Of a DNA stretch of 64,000 nucleotides, positions 22,393-35,034 are shown piece by piece. The notes beneath the pieces are model-generated. The model had not been told where the DNA came from and ran no database searches. It saw only the letters and a program-made list of their open reading frames with translations. The position numbers and the translations under genes were made by a program. The number at the start of each line of letters is the position of its first letter. Position 1 is the first letter of the stretch. This DNA is from Membranipora membranacea (taxonomy: Eukaryota > Bryozoa > Gymnolaemata > Cheilostomatida > Membraniporidae): positions 9,610,001 to 9,674,000 of the forward strand of contig OU612067.1 of the NCBI GenBank assembly GCA_914767715.1, written 5' to 3'.

Positions 22393-25300
22393 TAAGTCTT
22401 CTGATGTTAGATAGAATCTCTGCTGCCTCTGCGTGATTCTGCGGCCTTACTAAAAATATATATAATTGAAATTAATGGAAAAGAAATGTTGCTTCTGTTG
22501 TCAATGCGGTCCAACGGCAGAAAATATCTGGCTGGGTTCACATTTGAATAATATAGAACATATTATAGAATATTGATGACATCACCTCTAAATATTTGCT
22601 GCAAAAAGAATTCTGATTTTGTTTTAAAGCTGTTGCAAAATGTATAGAAAGGATCACAGGCATTAAACACCCGCACACAATTGTCCTCTTAGACAAAGGC
22701 ACCAGACAAATCAGACTTTGCATAATGAAATTTGTATGCAACTATCGCTTTGATTCCAACAGTAAAAATACATAACAAGTAGATTCCAAACATGTAGTCT
22801 GGCTATATCAACAAATATGCACTGATGCGTCATTATAAACGTAGCAGTTCCAGACAGATTCGCTGTCATAGTCTAACCGCAATCTTTGTGGACATTTACT
22901 GTGAGAATTTAGAGGCTGATGCTTTTGATAGGGCTCAGAATTATAGAAATTAAACAATGCCTATCTTTTTATATTTTTGTTTTTGTCTGGTGAAAACTTC
23001 AGCAACCGGTAAAACAGACATTGATGCGTGTGGAAGTATCCTAATCGGTATGGTGAGACTGAAAAGGTAAAAATTTCACTCACACTTATCTTACTTTGAA
23101 TCACTTGATGATTCTGATTAAAACTTTCGAAGATATTGAGTTTTAATTGTGATTGATTCCTGGTTTTCAGGACGACCTTATGATGACCTCTATGCACAGG
23201 CCCACATACTCACTTCTCCTCAATTCATACCATAGGCGGTAAGCTTCCCTAGACTGCTGGTCTTCTGGGTGAGCGACTTCTTGTGGCCAGTAGTTACAGT
23301 AGTCCCATCCCCAGTACACCATCCCCAGCTCATAATTTTCTCAGCATCGCCATATCGTGTGTATTTACAGTAGCCTTCGTTATAACCAGCAGTCAAATAA
23401 GAGGTGTATCGTGCAAAACCAGAACTCACCTAAAGCCATTATAAACTAGACAATGTAAACCAGCAGACACATAACATTCATATTATTTTGATCACATTGA
23501 ATGTATGATCAGTAAAACCCAGGGCTATCAACTATTTTTGTGGGAAAAAAGTAAATTTTGTTATAGAGTCCTGGCTGGTGCAGTCCCTAGAGAGTTGTTG
23601 ACCATGAATTTTTTGAAAAGCAGAAGAGTAGAAAGTATAGAATTGGAGCAGATCTACTCTTGACTCATAGCACTCAAGACAATTGTACTTACCAGCCCAC
23701 TCAACCAGGTGTCTTCCAGTTTCTCAGACTCTATGACCTGTAAACTTTTACAGTAAGCTCGACTAAATCGACACGCCTGTTTCACAGGATGACATGGTGG
23801 GTTCTTCATCATTTGGTCTGTTATTTCTCTTTGCGTTGAGAATACATGTATTACGATTGTATATCCAGCATGATCTGTTAAAGCTTAAACCTTCTCCATA
23901 TTCATGTCTCACTACCATGTCTGTATGATAAAATTGAACATAAAATATTATATAATTTCTCTGCTGTGACAAATTTTGCCATTTAGTATCGGTTGATTAC
24001 AAAATTTCTATCAAAATCATAAAACAAAGAAGGCTTATGAGTGATGTCTCAATGACAAACAAGGGACATCATTTTTCCAAACAGCACCATGATTTTTTTG
24101 TATTGTATAATGAAAAGCTTTCTAAAAATTTTTAAAAATTTAAAAACTCCATCTCGTTTTGATCCATTATCAAGCCTAAATCATGCCAATATGTCATTAC
24201 AGAGTAAGTCCAGTTCTGTATGGACAGCGGCCAGTTTTATGAAAAAAATCATAGTAAAGGGTTTGTTGGTGCACCCTATGGTGAATGCTAAGACATAATT
24301 TAGGTACTTAGTCCAATCCAACACTTAGGTGTTGCGAGGCATGTGACAGGTGCTTCACGGGACATGTCTTACACTCTTACGCGGCCCCTGCAGCATCTAC
24401 CAACAATGCAGTATAGTACTAAGGTGCTGTAAGATAAGCCCATAGCACCTGCCACATGACTAACAAAACTCATCGCCAGCGACGGTTTTTAGTGCCCATT
24501 CAGAACAGCATAAATATCTTGTAGTTGTTGGCTTTGATTGGCTGGTGGGTCGGGAGAGAGCCACTTCCAGGTCATATGGTAGTTTCCAAAAAGTACCTAT
24601 TGGTATGTAGTGAATGTGAAAGTAATTCAGTTCCGCTTTCACTAAATCACAATAGGTAATGTGCTTATCTATTTTAAATTTTCAAAGCGGATGATGAATG
24701 TCAGCAGTCAGGCTGTACCAAGTTATGAGATTCAAAGGCAGACTTCTCTCCTATATATAACACAGTACACATGACCGTACACGCCCCTCCAATCAATAAC
24801 ATGTACAAAAGGCTGATCAAATAACACTTACTATTGATGTTAATCCAAGGCAGAATTCACTCTTTTTTGCTGTTTGTCATTTTGACTTGTTTTTGTTTTA
24901 TCATGAAATCTGCAGGGTGGATATTAACTTTTTCTAAAGCCAAACTTCATCCATTATACTTGCCTCATATAATTACATACACACATTACCCCTGGATAAC
25001 CCACTTGGCTGTTCTCTGCACCTTTTCTCTATTTCATTTCAAACATCTGAGATGACCTGATGCAATCAATTATGAGATTGATTGCACAAAAAATGTGACA
25101 GCTTTTACTTATTGTATATCTACTAATTTGCAAAAAAAGCAAAATATAAACCACACCCATAAATTAAAGCACCATCGTGGTCCCCTGGGAGTAAGGCTCC
25201 CAACTGGTACTGTATCGTACAGTGTTTTGTGCACTTTAAATCATGTTATAAATGCAAAACATCAGTGGATGGTGAGCTCAAGGTTTTTATTAACGCCGGG

Positions 25301-25744
25301 ATTGCTTGAAGGCATGGTAGTGAAGAGGAATATTTTAACATACATTAACTTGATACACATAAACAGTATATAATAAATAACCATTATTCTTCCTCCGGTT
25401 TCATTTTTTACCTACCCCAAAAGTCTGTGTATCCCGGAGTAACTGTAGAAATATCAGGAGTCGTGGTTCCGTTACCATCTGGTGAATTCAACACCGTCAC
25501 AAGTCCATGACCGACCACCATGAGTTGCACAAGGTCTGATGATGGCTGTAAACGCATGTATAAACAATTTGTGTACGGCTGCTCTCAAAAAGTGTGTACA
25601 GGGGAGTAACTATTGTGGAACCAGAATGTACAGTGCAGTAAAGCTTGGACTGAATTATTTTCCAATATTTATAAAATGAGTGTATGGTTTAAAGTTTACC
25701 CTGAAGCTAATACAAAATACGATAGTAATAGATCATAACATACC
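22393..25744 (-). pseudogene. Broken copy of the secreted receptor-ectodomain gene
   Basis: Recognisable parts on the - strand are: 5' UTR exon ending at 25744 (CAGAG|GTATGT), linker exon about 25508-25416 without a visible acceptor AG, exon A 23920-23693, exon B 23429-23214, and a doubtful last exon near 22449. The signal-peptide exon is missing; sequence normally upstream of it joins directly to the linker exon near 25535. Exon A is 228 bp instead of 227 (one inserted base after EEPT shifts the frame). Exon B has a 5-bp insertion from a repeat of CCATCCCCAG that shifts the frame after WCTGD, and the first cysteine of exon B is replaced (SSGFAR against SSGCAR in the intact orphan exon at 34824-35034). 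It therefore cannot make the family protein. Confidence 0.8.
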
Positions 25745-25849
25745 TCTGTTTGATAATCCTGTATCGAGCGTCTGTAAATCTTGAGGATTCTAAAAGTGCC
25801 TGCGCCTAGAAGCAGCCTAGGCCCGGTTTGATGATAATGAACGCACAAG

Positions 25850-25866
25850 GCCAGATATATATAGCA
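25850..25866 (-). promoter_or_regulatory. Relic TATA region of the pseudogene
   Basis: A TATATATAT tract about 110 bp upstream of the 5' UTR exon donor aligns with the TATA boxes of the intact paralogues (followed in all by a CAGTA-A-TCC motif on the forward strand). Confidence 0.4.
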
Positions 25867-26639
25867 GTAAATCCCAAAAAAAACACAACAGTGTCTCTGG
25901 TAATTCCATTAAAAAGAAGGCGGACCTACAAACAAATCACACCCCCTAAGAAACCAATCGAATCACAATATTTCCTTTTCGATCATAACATATTTTCTAT
26001 ATTTGCTATTTATCTATCTATTTCTCAAGTGCAATGAAATTCTGGGATCAGAAAACAGATTCAAAAACCGATCTTCACCAAGGTGTCTGGTAACAAGTGC
26101 TCACATTTGCCAACAGCCCGTTTAGATGGTACGTAGCCCAGCAGACCCAAGACATTGGATTTGTGCCAAGAAGACCACAATGTCATTATTTCAAGTCATC
26201 AATGATATGCTGGAAAAGTATCCTACAGAGTTTCTGTCTGCTCCTCATGCAAAAATATCAATAGATAGCCGGGGTTTCCTGCTGCTGCTGCTGCTGCTCT
26301 GGCTCACCTGGACTCCCTTGGTTCACAGTTACACTACTTGGAGTGGCTTTTTTAGAATTTCCTCTTCATGACAGCAAAGCCAGTGCTTGCTGATGCAGAA
26401 TATTCAAAGCAAACTAAATCAAAAGTGAAGTTTCGTTATTTCTTGACCACTAGGTAACGTCTCCTACCCCTTGTTCGCAAAAAGTTGAAAAGTCTTACAC
26501 AAAAAGGGAGTTTTTTGTATTTTCCTAAGGGAAAGAGCTTCTAATCAATAGTAACCATTTCATCCATTCTATCTCTTGGCTCCAGTAATCTAATAGCAAC
26601 CTTTCAATACACATACCTGCCATACAAAAATCTGGTACA

Positions 26640-26960
26640 GACATTTACTTTGCAATTACTCAGAGCCACATCCAATATTTGTGATGTCTAAACATTTGGG
26701 CATGGCTGTCACGTAAAACCTTTCTGGCGAGATGCCAAAATAGATGTTATGCATAAGTACATCAGTCAAACACTGCTGCCACTCAAAAAGTATCCAATAG
26801 TACATGTGTCCTCTTATTGTCAGCATAGTCAAATCAATGAATATATTTCCACAGATCCCTGGCCAATGATGAAATGTAATAATAGAAAACATTGCGCTAG
26901 ATGTAGAAATTGCGTTTTTATTGTGATCATCATTTAAACTGGTTGGTCTTCAATACAGTT
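26640..26960 (+). repeat. Interspersed repeat family R1, copy
   Basis: About 300-380 bp, recognisable by CAGAACCGCATTxAATGT or CAGAGCCACATC at the left, GCTGCCACTCAAAA in the middle and AGAAAACATTGCxCTA at the right. Copies lie at 26640-26960, 32240-32560, 41000-41270, 53160-53520, 54170-54440 and 59800-60100, with one inverted copy at 34225-34600 and a partial one at 35190-35310. No coding capacity is visible; it may be a nonautonomous transposon. Confidence 0.65.
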
Positions 26961-28054
26961 AAGTTGCCAAGTGTATCATGCCAAGATTTAGATCGGTTAT
27001 TCATCAGGAGACACTCAGTACAAGGGTAACCCAGCAATACTCTAAATCGACCTATATCAGCATCCAATCGGGCTGAGTCATATCTAAATGTCAGTAATTC
27101 TCTATATTCCACGTACCTTATGGGATTTTCAGTATATCCTCAAGTTTTAATGAAAACATATCCAACACTGCATTTGGAGTTCTGTATATGTCCAATAACG
27201 CTTAGGCACATGCATGTAAGCCTGGAGCTTGTTTTAATCATATCTGTGTTATCAATTAACTGTTAACGAGTAAAATACTCAGGGATGATTATTTTAATTT
27301 GCACCAAGCCATGTGGGTAGTTGTCCCCTCCTACAAAATTAGCTGACAACTCCTGACAATAATTTCTCTGGACCTTCAAACCACCCTCTCTGTTCAAACC
27401 CCCCCAAATCTAATCTATTCCCACATATTTGCTATAAGATTTTAATTTTGAATGATTTTGGTTTTGTATTTCAGTCCCATTTTGTTCTATGGCTAGCAAT
27501 TCAAAACAATCGGTCGAAAAATCCCGATCATTATAGAAAATTCTTGAGTCATTTACATTGGAGTAAATCACAACTAGCAAGTCTCAAAATAAATATTAAC
27601 CAAGAGGATGTTCTGTTGTTAAATGAGTTGTTAGCCTGATTTTTATCTAGACTTTTGAAATATCAATCTGCCTCCTCAGAGGGTCAAACTTGTTGCTGTG
27701 AAACCATAGCTCCTATCTATCCTATCTTGCAATCAACACAAACCATCCAGACATTAAGGCCAGAATAATACTGGGTTCTTTGGCTGATTGTCTATATTGC
27801 AGATGAGGATAGACTGTTCTTGTTACATTTTAAGTGTCACATGGCACTTTGGAGGACCTGTCCAAATACTGCCTGAGCCCCTCAATTCTGCCTAAGGCTC
27901 ATGTTTGGTAAAGTGCATAAATAGTAATTCAGGTGTACTTTTAAATCTCTGTCGACTGCACCAGGCCAACGAAGGTAGAAGGACAATTTTAGTCAATGCC
28001 TTATTCATAATAAGAAAAAATTGTTTGCTAACAACTTTTGAGAATATGATGGGT

Positions 28055-28060
28055 TTTATT
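28055..28060 (-). terminator. Candidate poly(A) signal of secreted gene 28497-30509
   Basis: AATAAA on the - strand about 440 bp after the stop. The same hexamer occurs at the same relative place in the paralogues (36733, 49061, 54905). Confidence 0.5.
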
Positions 28061-28496
28061 CATTACAAAATAACTACGAGTTTCACAAACCTATTTTGAC
28101 TAGCAAAAATTTGAAATAGTTCAAACAATGAGAATATATTTAAAATTGTTTCTACTGCCACTACAACTACAGGAAGATAAATTTCAACAGATATTACCAC
28201 TGTGTTCATATCTTGGACATAGTGGCTTAAAAATGCCAAGGAACCTACAGCTATCTCAGTAACTAAAATTGTAGATCCAAATAGTAGCTGAATATTTTCG
28301 AAGGGGTGTCCAATTACCGGAGTCCCTTAACTTAGTGCGATTGATACAAATGATAAAAAGGTTGTTTGTATTATAAAATAACGGCTTTTCTGGGATCAGA
28401 ATCACTACCACTGCGGCTGCTTCTGATGCTGCTTCTGCCACTGAGTGTACTATCCCTCACAATAGAAGGGGATGATGAGTTTGATGCGGTTGAGTC

Positions 28497-30509
28497 TTAA
28501 TCTAAAAATAAAACAAAATGAAATAGGAAAGGAATAGAAATGTTGTTTCTGATGCCAGGTGCCGGCAAATTACATGAAAATATCAATATTCAATGGCCAC
28601 AACAAGACACCGCAACAACCGACTGTGGAAATAAAACAACACGTTTCACAACATTTTGATAACAGCTGTTCCAGACAGATTTTCTGTCTAGTCTCACCAC
28701 AATCCTAGATCTTTCAAAAACATTAACAGTGAAAATTTTTAATGCTTCTGTAAGCTGGATTCTGGATTCAGAATTCTGGATAAGGGATGGGTTATAAAGT
28801 GCGTTTTTTCATGTTAGGTATTTTGTGTTTGAATCGTTTGGTCTAAACTTAAGCAGCTGGGAAAGCAAACATGAATGGCTGTAGAGGTATCCCAAGTGAT
28901 GTAATGAGACAGAAAACTCAAAGATTGTACTTTCAACCTTATCTGATCTGATCTGATCTGATACTTTGTGCACCATATGTATAAACATTGATAGATTACT
29001 GGTTTCTAGGACAAGCACCTACACTATATACTCACGGTACTGGTAAGCTTCCTTAGACTCCTCCGCTCCTGGGTGAGCGACTTCCTGTGGCCAGAAGTTA
29101 CAGTTATCTCCAGTACACCATCCCCAACTTATAGTACGCTCCACATTACCATATCGTGTGTATTTACAGTAGCCTTCGTTATAACCAGCTTTCAATGAGG
29201 AGTTGGTAGGTGCGCATCCAGAGTCACTCTAAACACATCATGTATCAGACATAATTTATTAATTGCCACAGGGAGTAAGGATATAACCAATGTGCCATTG
29301 GAGATATATTTTTTGCTCATGACTATATACCATGGCAAATAAAAACAAAATAAAAATATTGAGAAAAACATATCTTGACTTACCAGCCCATTCAACCAGG
29401 TGTCATTTAGATGTTCTGGGTCTATGAACTGTACGTTAAGACAGTAAGGACGACTGAATCGACATGCCTGTTGGACAGGATGACATGTGGGCTCTTCCTC
29501 AAATGATCTGTTATTTCTCTTTGCGTTGAGAAGACATGTAGTTCGATTATATGTCCAGCATGATTGGTTAAAACTAAAACCTTCTCCATAATTGCGTCTC
29601 ACCATCAAGTCTGCGCGATAAAATTCAAAATATGATAATCTAACTTCTTTGCTGTGCAAGGACAAAGATACTAGCTGGATTCTGATAAATCATTGGATGA
29701 GTGCTAAATGCAATCCTGTCAATGTCAAGAGAAAAAACACTAATGTCAGACACATATTGAAATTGGAAGTTCCAAACTAAACTGCCCATGTGACCTAGAT
29801 AAACAGCTGATATTTTGTATAACTTTATTTAGTTAGCTCAATCGACCACAAGTATTTCTCAGTAATGAAATCAAGTTATTCAATACATTCATAACAAGTT
29901 ATGTTTTCTATTTCTTGCGTGAACCCCTTTTACATCAATTGGATTCAATTGATTACATTAACTTGAAAGTCATAAAAAGTAGATAATAAAAGTCTCATTT
30001 TTTACCTACCATAATAGTCTATGTATTCCGGAGAAACCGTAGGGGTATGGGCATTAGTTATCCCGTAATTACCGCAGGAAGCTAAAAAAGAGTTATCAAG
30101 TGATGTCAAACAACCTAAAGGGTAACTCCTACCTAACCCTGTTAGCTCTGATTGCAACCTGACCAATCAGAGTCATTACATCAGCAACCCGAAAAATCAG
30201 AGCCAACACATAGGCAACCCGACCAATCAGAGCCAACACATCAGCAACCCGACCAATAAGAGTCGATACATTGACTAACTGCTAACCAGTTCTTTATAAT
30301 GATACCACCCAGTAATTTTTAGTAGTAAAATTTATCTCTTGCAATTCGATGATAGTATCATTTTTCGAGCTGTAGAGAGGTTACATGAGGAAACAGCCAT
30401 AAATGTTTATATTCACTATGAGGAATCTTGAATCCCACTTACCAATTGCAAAGAAGACGGCAACTAACAAAATTGCTTCACCAATCTGCCAGTTCATTGA
30501 TTTACTCAT
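28497..30509 (-). CDS. Secreted type II-receptor-like ectodomain protein
   Basis: Predicted secreted 187-residue protein related only to the ligand-binding half of the kinase receptor. Exons: 30509-30443 (signal peptide MSKSMNWQIGEAILLVAVFF), 30081-30010 (linker ASCGNYGITNAHTPTVSPEY), 29610-29384 (exon A, five Cys, sequons NRT and NDT), 29228-29036 (exon B, ends WCTGDNCNFWPQEV), then two bases (28501-28500) completing a His codon and TAA at 28499-28497. Lengths sum to a whole number of codons. It starts at MSKS as in the paralogues; an in-frame ATG at 30521 would add MGYT. Exon A, the next intron and the start of exon B are nearly identical to the kinase gene. It has its own promoter. It could act as a ligand decoy or carrier; that role is inference. 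No membrane segment or kinase follows in its 3' flank. Confidence 0.8.
30155..30274 (-). repeat. Four 30-bp repeats with CCAAT cores, intron 1
   Basis: Four tandem units of exactly 30 bp (CAACCCGACCAATCAGAGCC and ten more bases), three of which keep the GACCAAT core. They lie between the signal-peptide and linker exons. The same block is at 38894-39013 in the duplicate gene. The cores resemble NF-Y (CCAAT) sites, so an enhancer role is possible but unproven. Confidence 0.75.
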
Positions 30510-30909
30510 AGTGTAACCCATCTGCAAAACTAGAAGGATTTGAATATGGTTGGCAGCTTGTTACGAAAGGTTAGGGATAGTATGTCTTGATTCCTACCTC
30601 TCACCACATGATCACACAAGTTCACTGAACGGGGAAGGGGAGATGTTTGACGGAGGGGAAGAAGAGTTTCGGGGCCCAAACTAGACAAGAAACAATTCAG
30701 ATTTGACACTGAGCTGAGAGTGGCTTCAAAAGGCCTGATGATGGCTGTAAAAACATGTGTATGAACAGTGGGTGTTCACCTGCTCTCAAAAAACGTATAC
30801 AGGGGGGTAATCAAATAGAATTTAAACACCCTGTACAGATCAGATGCATAACTTGATTTCAAATCTATTTTAAATGGTATAAACAACAAAACATGGTTAT
30901 CAAACTTAC

Positions 30910-31085
30910 CTCTGTGAAAATCTTTAACTCTCGATGTTAACAGGACAGTATGCCTCCAGATAAAGTTTAAAGATAAAGAAGGCAAGAGGCCTATTATATA
31001 GGCAGCGTCTTGCCTCTGGTAATTCCATTAAAAAGTGAGGCATAGCTGTAGACATATCTCGACTGTCCAATCACAATGTTACCTT
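30910..31085 (-). promoter_or_regulatory. TATA promoter and 5' UTR exon of gene 28497-30509
   Basis: A noncoding exon ends at 30910 on CACAGAG|GTAAGT, about 400 bp upstream of the start codon exon. A TATA box (CTATATAATAG) is at about 30992-31002, and an inverted CCAAT box (GATTGG, forward CCAATC near 31069) is about 70 bp further upstream. The layout matches the other intact paralogues. Confidence 0.65.
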
Positions 31086-32585
31086 TTCGATGATAACATG
31101 TCAATGTGTTATTATCTAAACAGAGTGCCATCAAGTGCAGCAACATGCTGATGTCAGAATGCAGAATCAAAAATCAATTTTCACCAAGTTGTTTGCCAAA
31201 GTTGTCTGGGTAGGTCAGCAGAACTGAAACTGTGCCAGAAAATAACAACAAGGTCATTATAGTGACAGTAGCAAGGGATTTCATTGTTTACAAATGTGAT
31301 GTGATGTGGTGAGAAAGGTGGTATCCAACAGATATTCCGTCGCTCTCCTTATAGATAGCCACGGTTCCATGTCAGCTGCTTGCCTTGCTTCACAGCACAC
31401 ATTGCATCTTTGGCTTTTGAATCGCTTTTTGGGAATTTCATCTTCATGCCAGCGAATTGAGTGCAGGATGAAAAATATTCCGAAGAAAGCAACAAATATG
31501 CAGTTTTCTTTTCTATACATATCTAACAGTGATATTCAATTTCGTAGCTACTAGATGTTTGATTTCCTGCCAATTATTTTGGGGTTGTCTGTGATTCACT
31601 CTTAGACTCTTAGGGTGTAATACTGTTACCTTATGATGATTTGACGTTTTAGTTTATAGATCAAGGAATAAAATGAGACTGAGAAAAATTTTTCTGTTTT
31701 GATGCCATATTTTATTTAGGTCAATCCATGATTTTATAGTAACGGCAAAAGAGTAGCAGTGTTTTCGGTAATCACTTACAATAACCTTGTGCGAGCAGCC
31801 AGACTCTTCCGAAGACGTTGGCTAAATAATAATTATCAATTAAAGATTTATTTTGGGCGATTGTTAGCATGATAATGATCATTTCATTTACTGTCTTCTC
31901 TTTTAGTGTTCTTTGAATGTAAAGGAGTCCATCTGTCGGCACTGTCTAACGTGCATTTAATATTGAGGTATATATTTTATCTCATAAACATGCTTAAATA
32001 TCGTATTTTATACACCAATCAAGCAAATGGAATATTGCTTGATTGATAATATTATCCCTTATATTCAGAAAGAAGGTAAGTCTGCCACAAGGGGTTTGTA
32101 ATCTCTTGAGGGACAGAATTTCAATATGTGATTGATTTCAGTCCTGGTTTTGCAAGCGTGTCAAATCCAACAATCAAATTTGCCAAAATAATAAGTTTCA
32201 ATTGATTCATGTATGTCATAAAAATGTCTTTCCAGCTTGTTACAGCTATTCATTTAGCAAAAAATCAGAACCGCATTTAATGTTTGCGGCTGTCTGGCAA
32301 CACATTGGTGCAAAGTGAGAAGCAAAAATTAACATGATGCGGTAGTACTTTAGATAGATATTGCTGCCACTCAAAAGTCTCTTATAGTGCATGCAGCCTC
32401 TTTTTGTCAGCATAGTCATAACTATGAATATATAACAGCAAATCCTTGGCCAATGATGGAAAACAATAATAGAAAACATTGCACTAGGTGCAGAAATTGC
32501 GTTTTTATTTTTATCACCATATAAACTGGTTAGTCTGTGATAAAAGCATGTTGCAAAGTGCACTGTCAACACTTAGTAAGATTAG

Positions 32586-34230
32586 TGCACCTTTGAGGCT
32601 GATATGTTGTCAAAATATATGTGAGACCGCTCAGACAACGGTATGTGGTTGAGGGATAGAGTAGCACAAACTATTCAACCATCCGACCGACCAACCAACC
32701 AGATAATGTGGTCCAGATTAAGTGGTCGGATTCCTCCAGCAATAAACAACTGGAGGCCAACTGCTGAATTAGCTAAATGAGGCAAAAATCCATCAATAAT
32801 AAATTGAGTTTGTCGCCTGGCAATAACACATGAGAATTGCAATTCGTGCTGCTGCAGACTTCTCAGGGAATTCCAATAAGTAATTCACTGAAAATCATCC
32901 AGGCATACAGGCTACTACAAGTCGGTTGTTTTGATCGGAAACACATTTTCTGGGTGCCGCGATTTCTAGTCCATGCATAAATGCAAAGTCTGGTGCAGGA
33001 AAGCTAACCTTGTGTGCATGTTAGGCCTATAACTAGCTCACACTGATGAGGTAAGAGTGGGACTGTGTCGGGTCTGGTTAGATTTCGTTCTATCCCGACA
33101 AACCGAGCTTGTCTAGAACAACTGAAATTATTTTTTCAAAGCAGAGAAACTGCGTCAAGGGAAGCCCTGATCACTGCAACCACTGAAGTTAGCCCCTATC
33201 TACAATCCTGCTGCTCCATCTGGATCTGCCTATATCACTATACAATGGTAGTATGCACCAAATCATAAGGGTAGTTATTCCTTCCTACAAAAAGAGCTGA
33301 CAACTCCTGACAATAGCAGCTGTGCTTCTCATTATCCTAACCCTATATGTGATTTAGTAATTTTAGCTGAAGGTCACCTTTAACAGCTGGTTGGGCCATG
33401 CTATATCCTCGATGAGCTAGCAACCAACATTTGCATGTCCAGGTTTTTGCCAGAAATTTTTTAGGTCTAAACTTGAGGATGAGGAAAGACTTATCTTTTT
33501 AAAGTACTTTGAAGTGTCACACCAAACTATGGAGGCCCTGTTGAAACACAGAATAAGCACAATTGATCCTTCCTATGGTTCAAGTTAGGTGAAGTTTGGG
33601 CCATGTGGTTGTATTTCAGAAGCATATCAATCACAGAGATATGAATAAAACAAGCTCCAGGCTTACATACATGTGTGAAAGTGTTATCACACTTAAACAT
33701 AACTGTACAAAACATGGCTGTTTACTTAGCTCTTTATCTAACCAGAGATTTTGCAATTAAACTAATTTCATTTTCGATCTCTAGTTATCAAAGGTAGAAC
33801 AAAAAGAACAAGTGAAATTTAGATGTTGACTCAGCTCGATTGGATGCTGATCTAGGCCGATTTGGAGTATAGCTGGATTAGTTGCTGGTTACAGTGTTCA
33901 GAGCTACCCTTGACGCATTCTCCGCTCTAAAAAGTTCTTGCCAAGCCTAGTTTGATGAAATGAAACAAAATCTGACCAAACAAGACCCGGTCCTACTTTT
34001 CCAAATTATTTTGTTTTAGGTATGATGAGCAGACAAGGTAAGCTTTTCTGCACCAGGCTTTGTCCTAACCTTGGCAACTCCTTGGTCTGCACTGAGGTGG
34101 ATCCATTTATCTACAAGCTTTGCCTTACTCTGCTTCTAAGTTTTATGGTTTTTTTTCAACCGTCATCCACCATTCCACATACCGTTGTCTGAGCGGTCAG
34201 ACTTCTTTTTTGTTGATGCTCAAAGGTGCA
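32586..34230. mobile_element. Nonautonomous DNA transposon with long inverted ends
   Basis: Both ends start TGCACCTTTGAG and carry ACCGCTCAGACAACGGTATG about 40-60 bp inside, in opposite orientation (left 32586-32650, right 34170-34230). The 1.6-kb interior has no transposase frame. A related copy without the outer left end lies at 41262-43311, and single ends appear at 35390-35450, 53650-53690, 54480-54540 and 60165-60205. No clear target-site duplication was found. Confidence 0.65.
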
Positions 34231-34600
34231 TTTTTACTATGTGTCATGTCGAATGATAAATAACCCATCTTCATCTTGGCATGATGCACTTGGCAATTTG
34301 CCTTTATTACAGACTAACCAGTTTTTTATGGTGATTACAATAAAAACGCAATTTTTGCACCTAGTGCAATGTTTTCTATTATTGTATTTCATAATGTGCC
34401 AGGGATTTGTGGAAATTCATTCATTCATTCATTGTTATGACTATGCTGACAATAAGAGTACATACACATGCACTATTAGATACTTTTGAGTGGCAGCAGT
34501 ATCTGTATGAAGTACTGACTAATGTTATATTTAATTGGGCTTCTCACTTGGCATCAATTGTTGTGCTAGACCAAAAAATATCACCCCACAAACATTACAA
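34225..34600 (-). repeat. Interspersed repeat R1, inverted copy
   Basis: Same family as 26640-26960 but opposite orientation (TGCACCTAGTGCAATGTTTT then GAGTGGCAGCAGTATC). It includes a short CATT tetramer run at 34418-34434. Confidence 0.65.
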
Positions 34601-34823
34601 GCTGTTCTGATTTACTGTTAGGTAAACTGTAGTAATTTTGAAAGGTCTTTTTCATAACAGGCGTGAACATTTGAAACTTCAATTAGATATCTGGTTTAAT
34701 ACCAAAAAAAAGCAGGGCAAAAATCAACAAAAGTTTTATACAATACTGAGTTTTAATTGTGATTGATTCCTGGCTTCCAGGACGACCTTATGATGACGTC
34801 TATGCACAGGCCCACATACTCAC

Positions 34824-35034
34824 TTCTCCGCAAGTCATACCATAGGCGGTAAGCTTCCCTAGACTGCTGGTCTTCTGGGTGAGCGACTTCTTGTGGCCAG
34901 TAGTTACAGTAGTCACCAGTACACCATCCCCAGCTCATAATTTTCTCAGCATCGCCATATCGTGTGTATTTACAGTAGCCTTCGTTATAACCAGCAGTCA
35001 AATAAGAGGTGTATCGTGCACAACCAGAACTCAC
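34824..35034 (-). pseudogene. Orphan intact exon B
   Basis: A single Cys-rich exon of 211 bp with acceptor CTTTAG and donor AGAA|GTGAGT encodes VSSGCARYTSYLTAGYNEGY and on to [14 protein letters not shown], in the correct phase (0 in, 1 out). All four cysteines are present. The flanks 34741-35150 match 23140-23555 of the pseudogene at 22393-25744, but no exon A, signal exon or last exon lies next to it: upstream sequence switches to the 26.8-kb-type duplication at about 35190. It is therefore a fragment of a gene that was intact when copied. Confidence 0.75.

Larger units (their letters stand above)
26820..34230. repeat. Segmental duplication, left copy
   Basis: This block, which contains the secreted gene at 28497-30509, is repeated at about 35190-43310. 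Long stretches are nearly identical, including introns, flanks and promoter. The offset between copies drifts from about 8.4 kb at the left to about 9.1 kb at the right because of indels. Confidence 0.85.

Noticed and set aside
27448-27639. Conserved 63-codon frame shared with 36126-36317
   Set aside because: Both copies lie in the segmental duplication with equally conserved noncoding flanks; no start context, splice sites or domain supports a protein.
28256-28441. Ala-rich peptide MAEAASEAAAVVV as a gene
   Set aside because: It is an out-of-frame reading of the Ser-rich low-complexity part of the terminal exon. The copy at 36862-37119 is the same.
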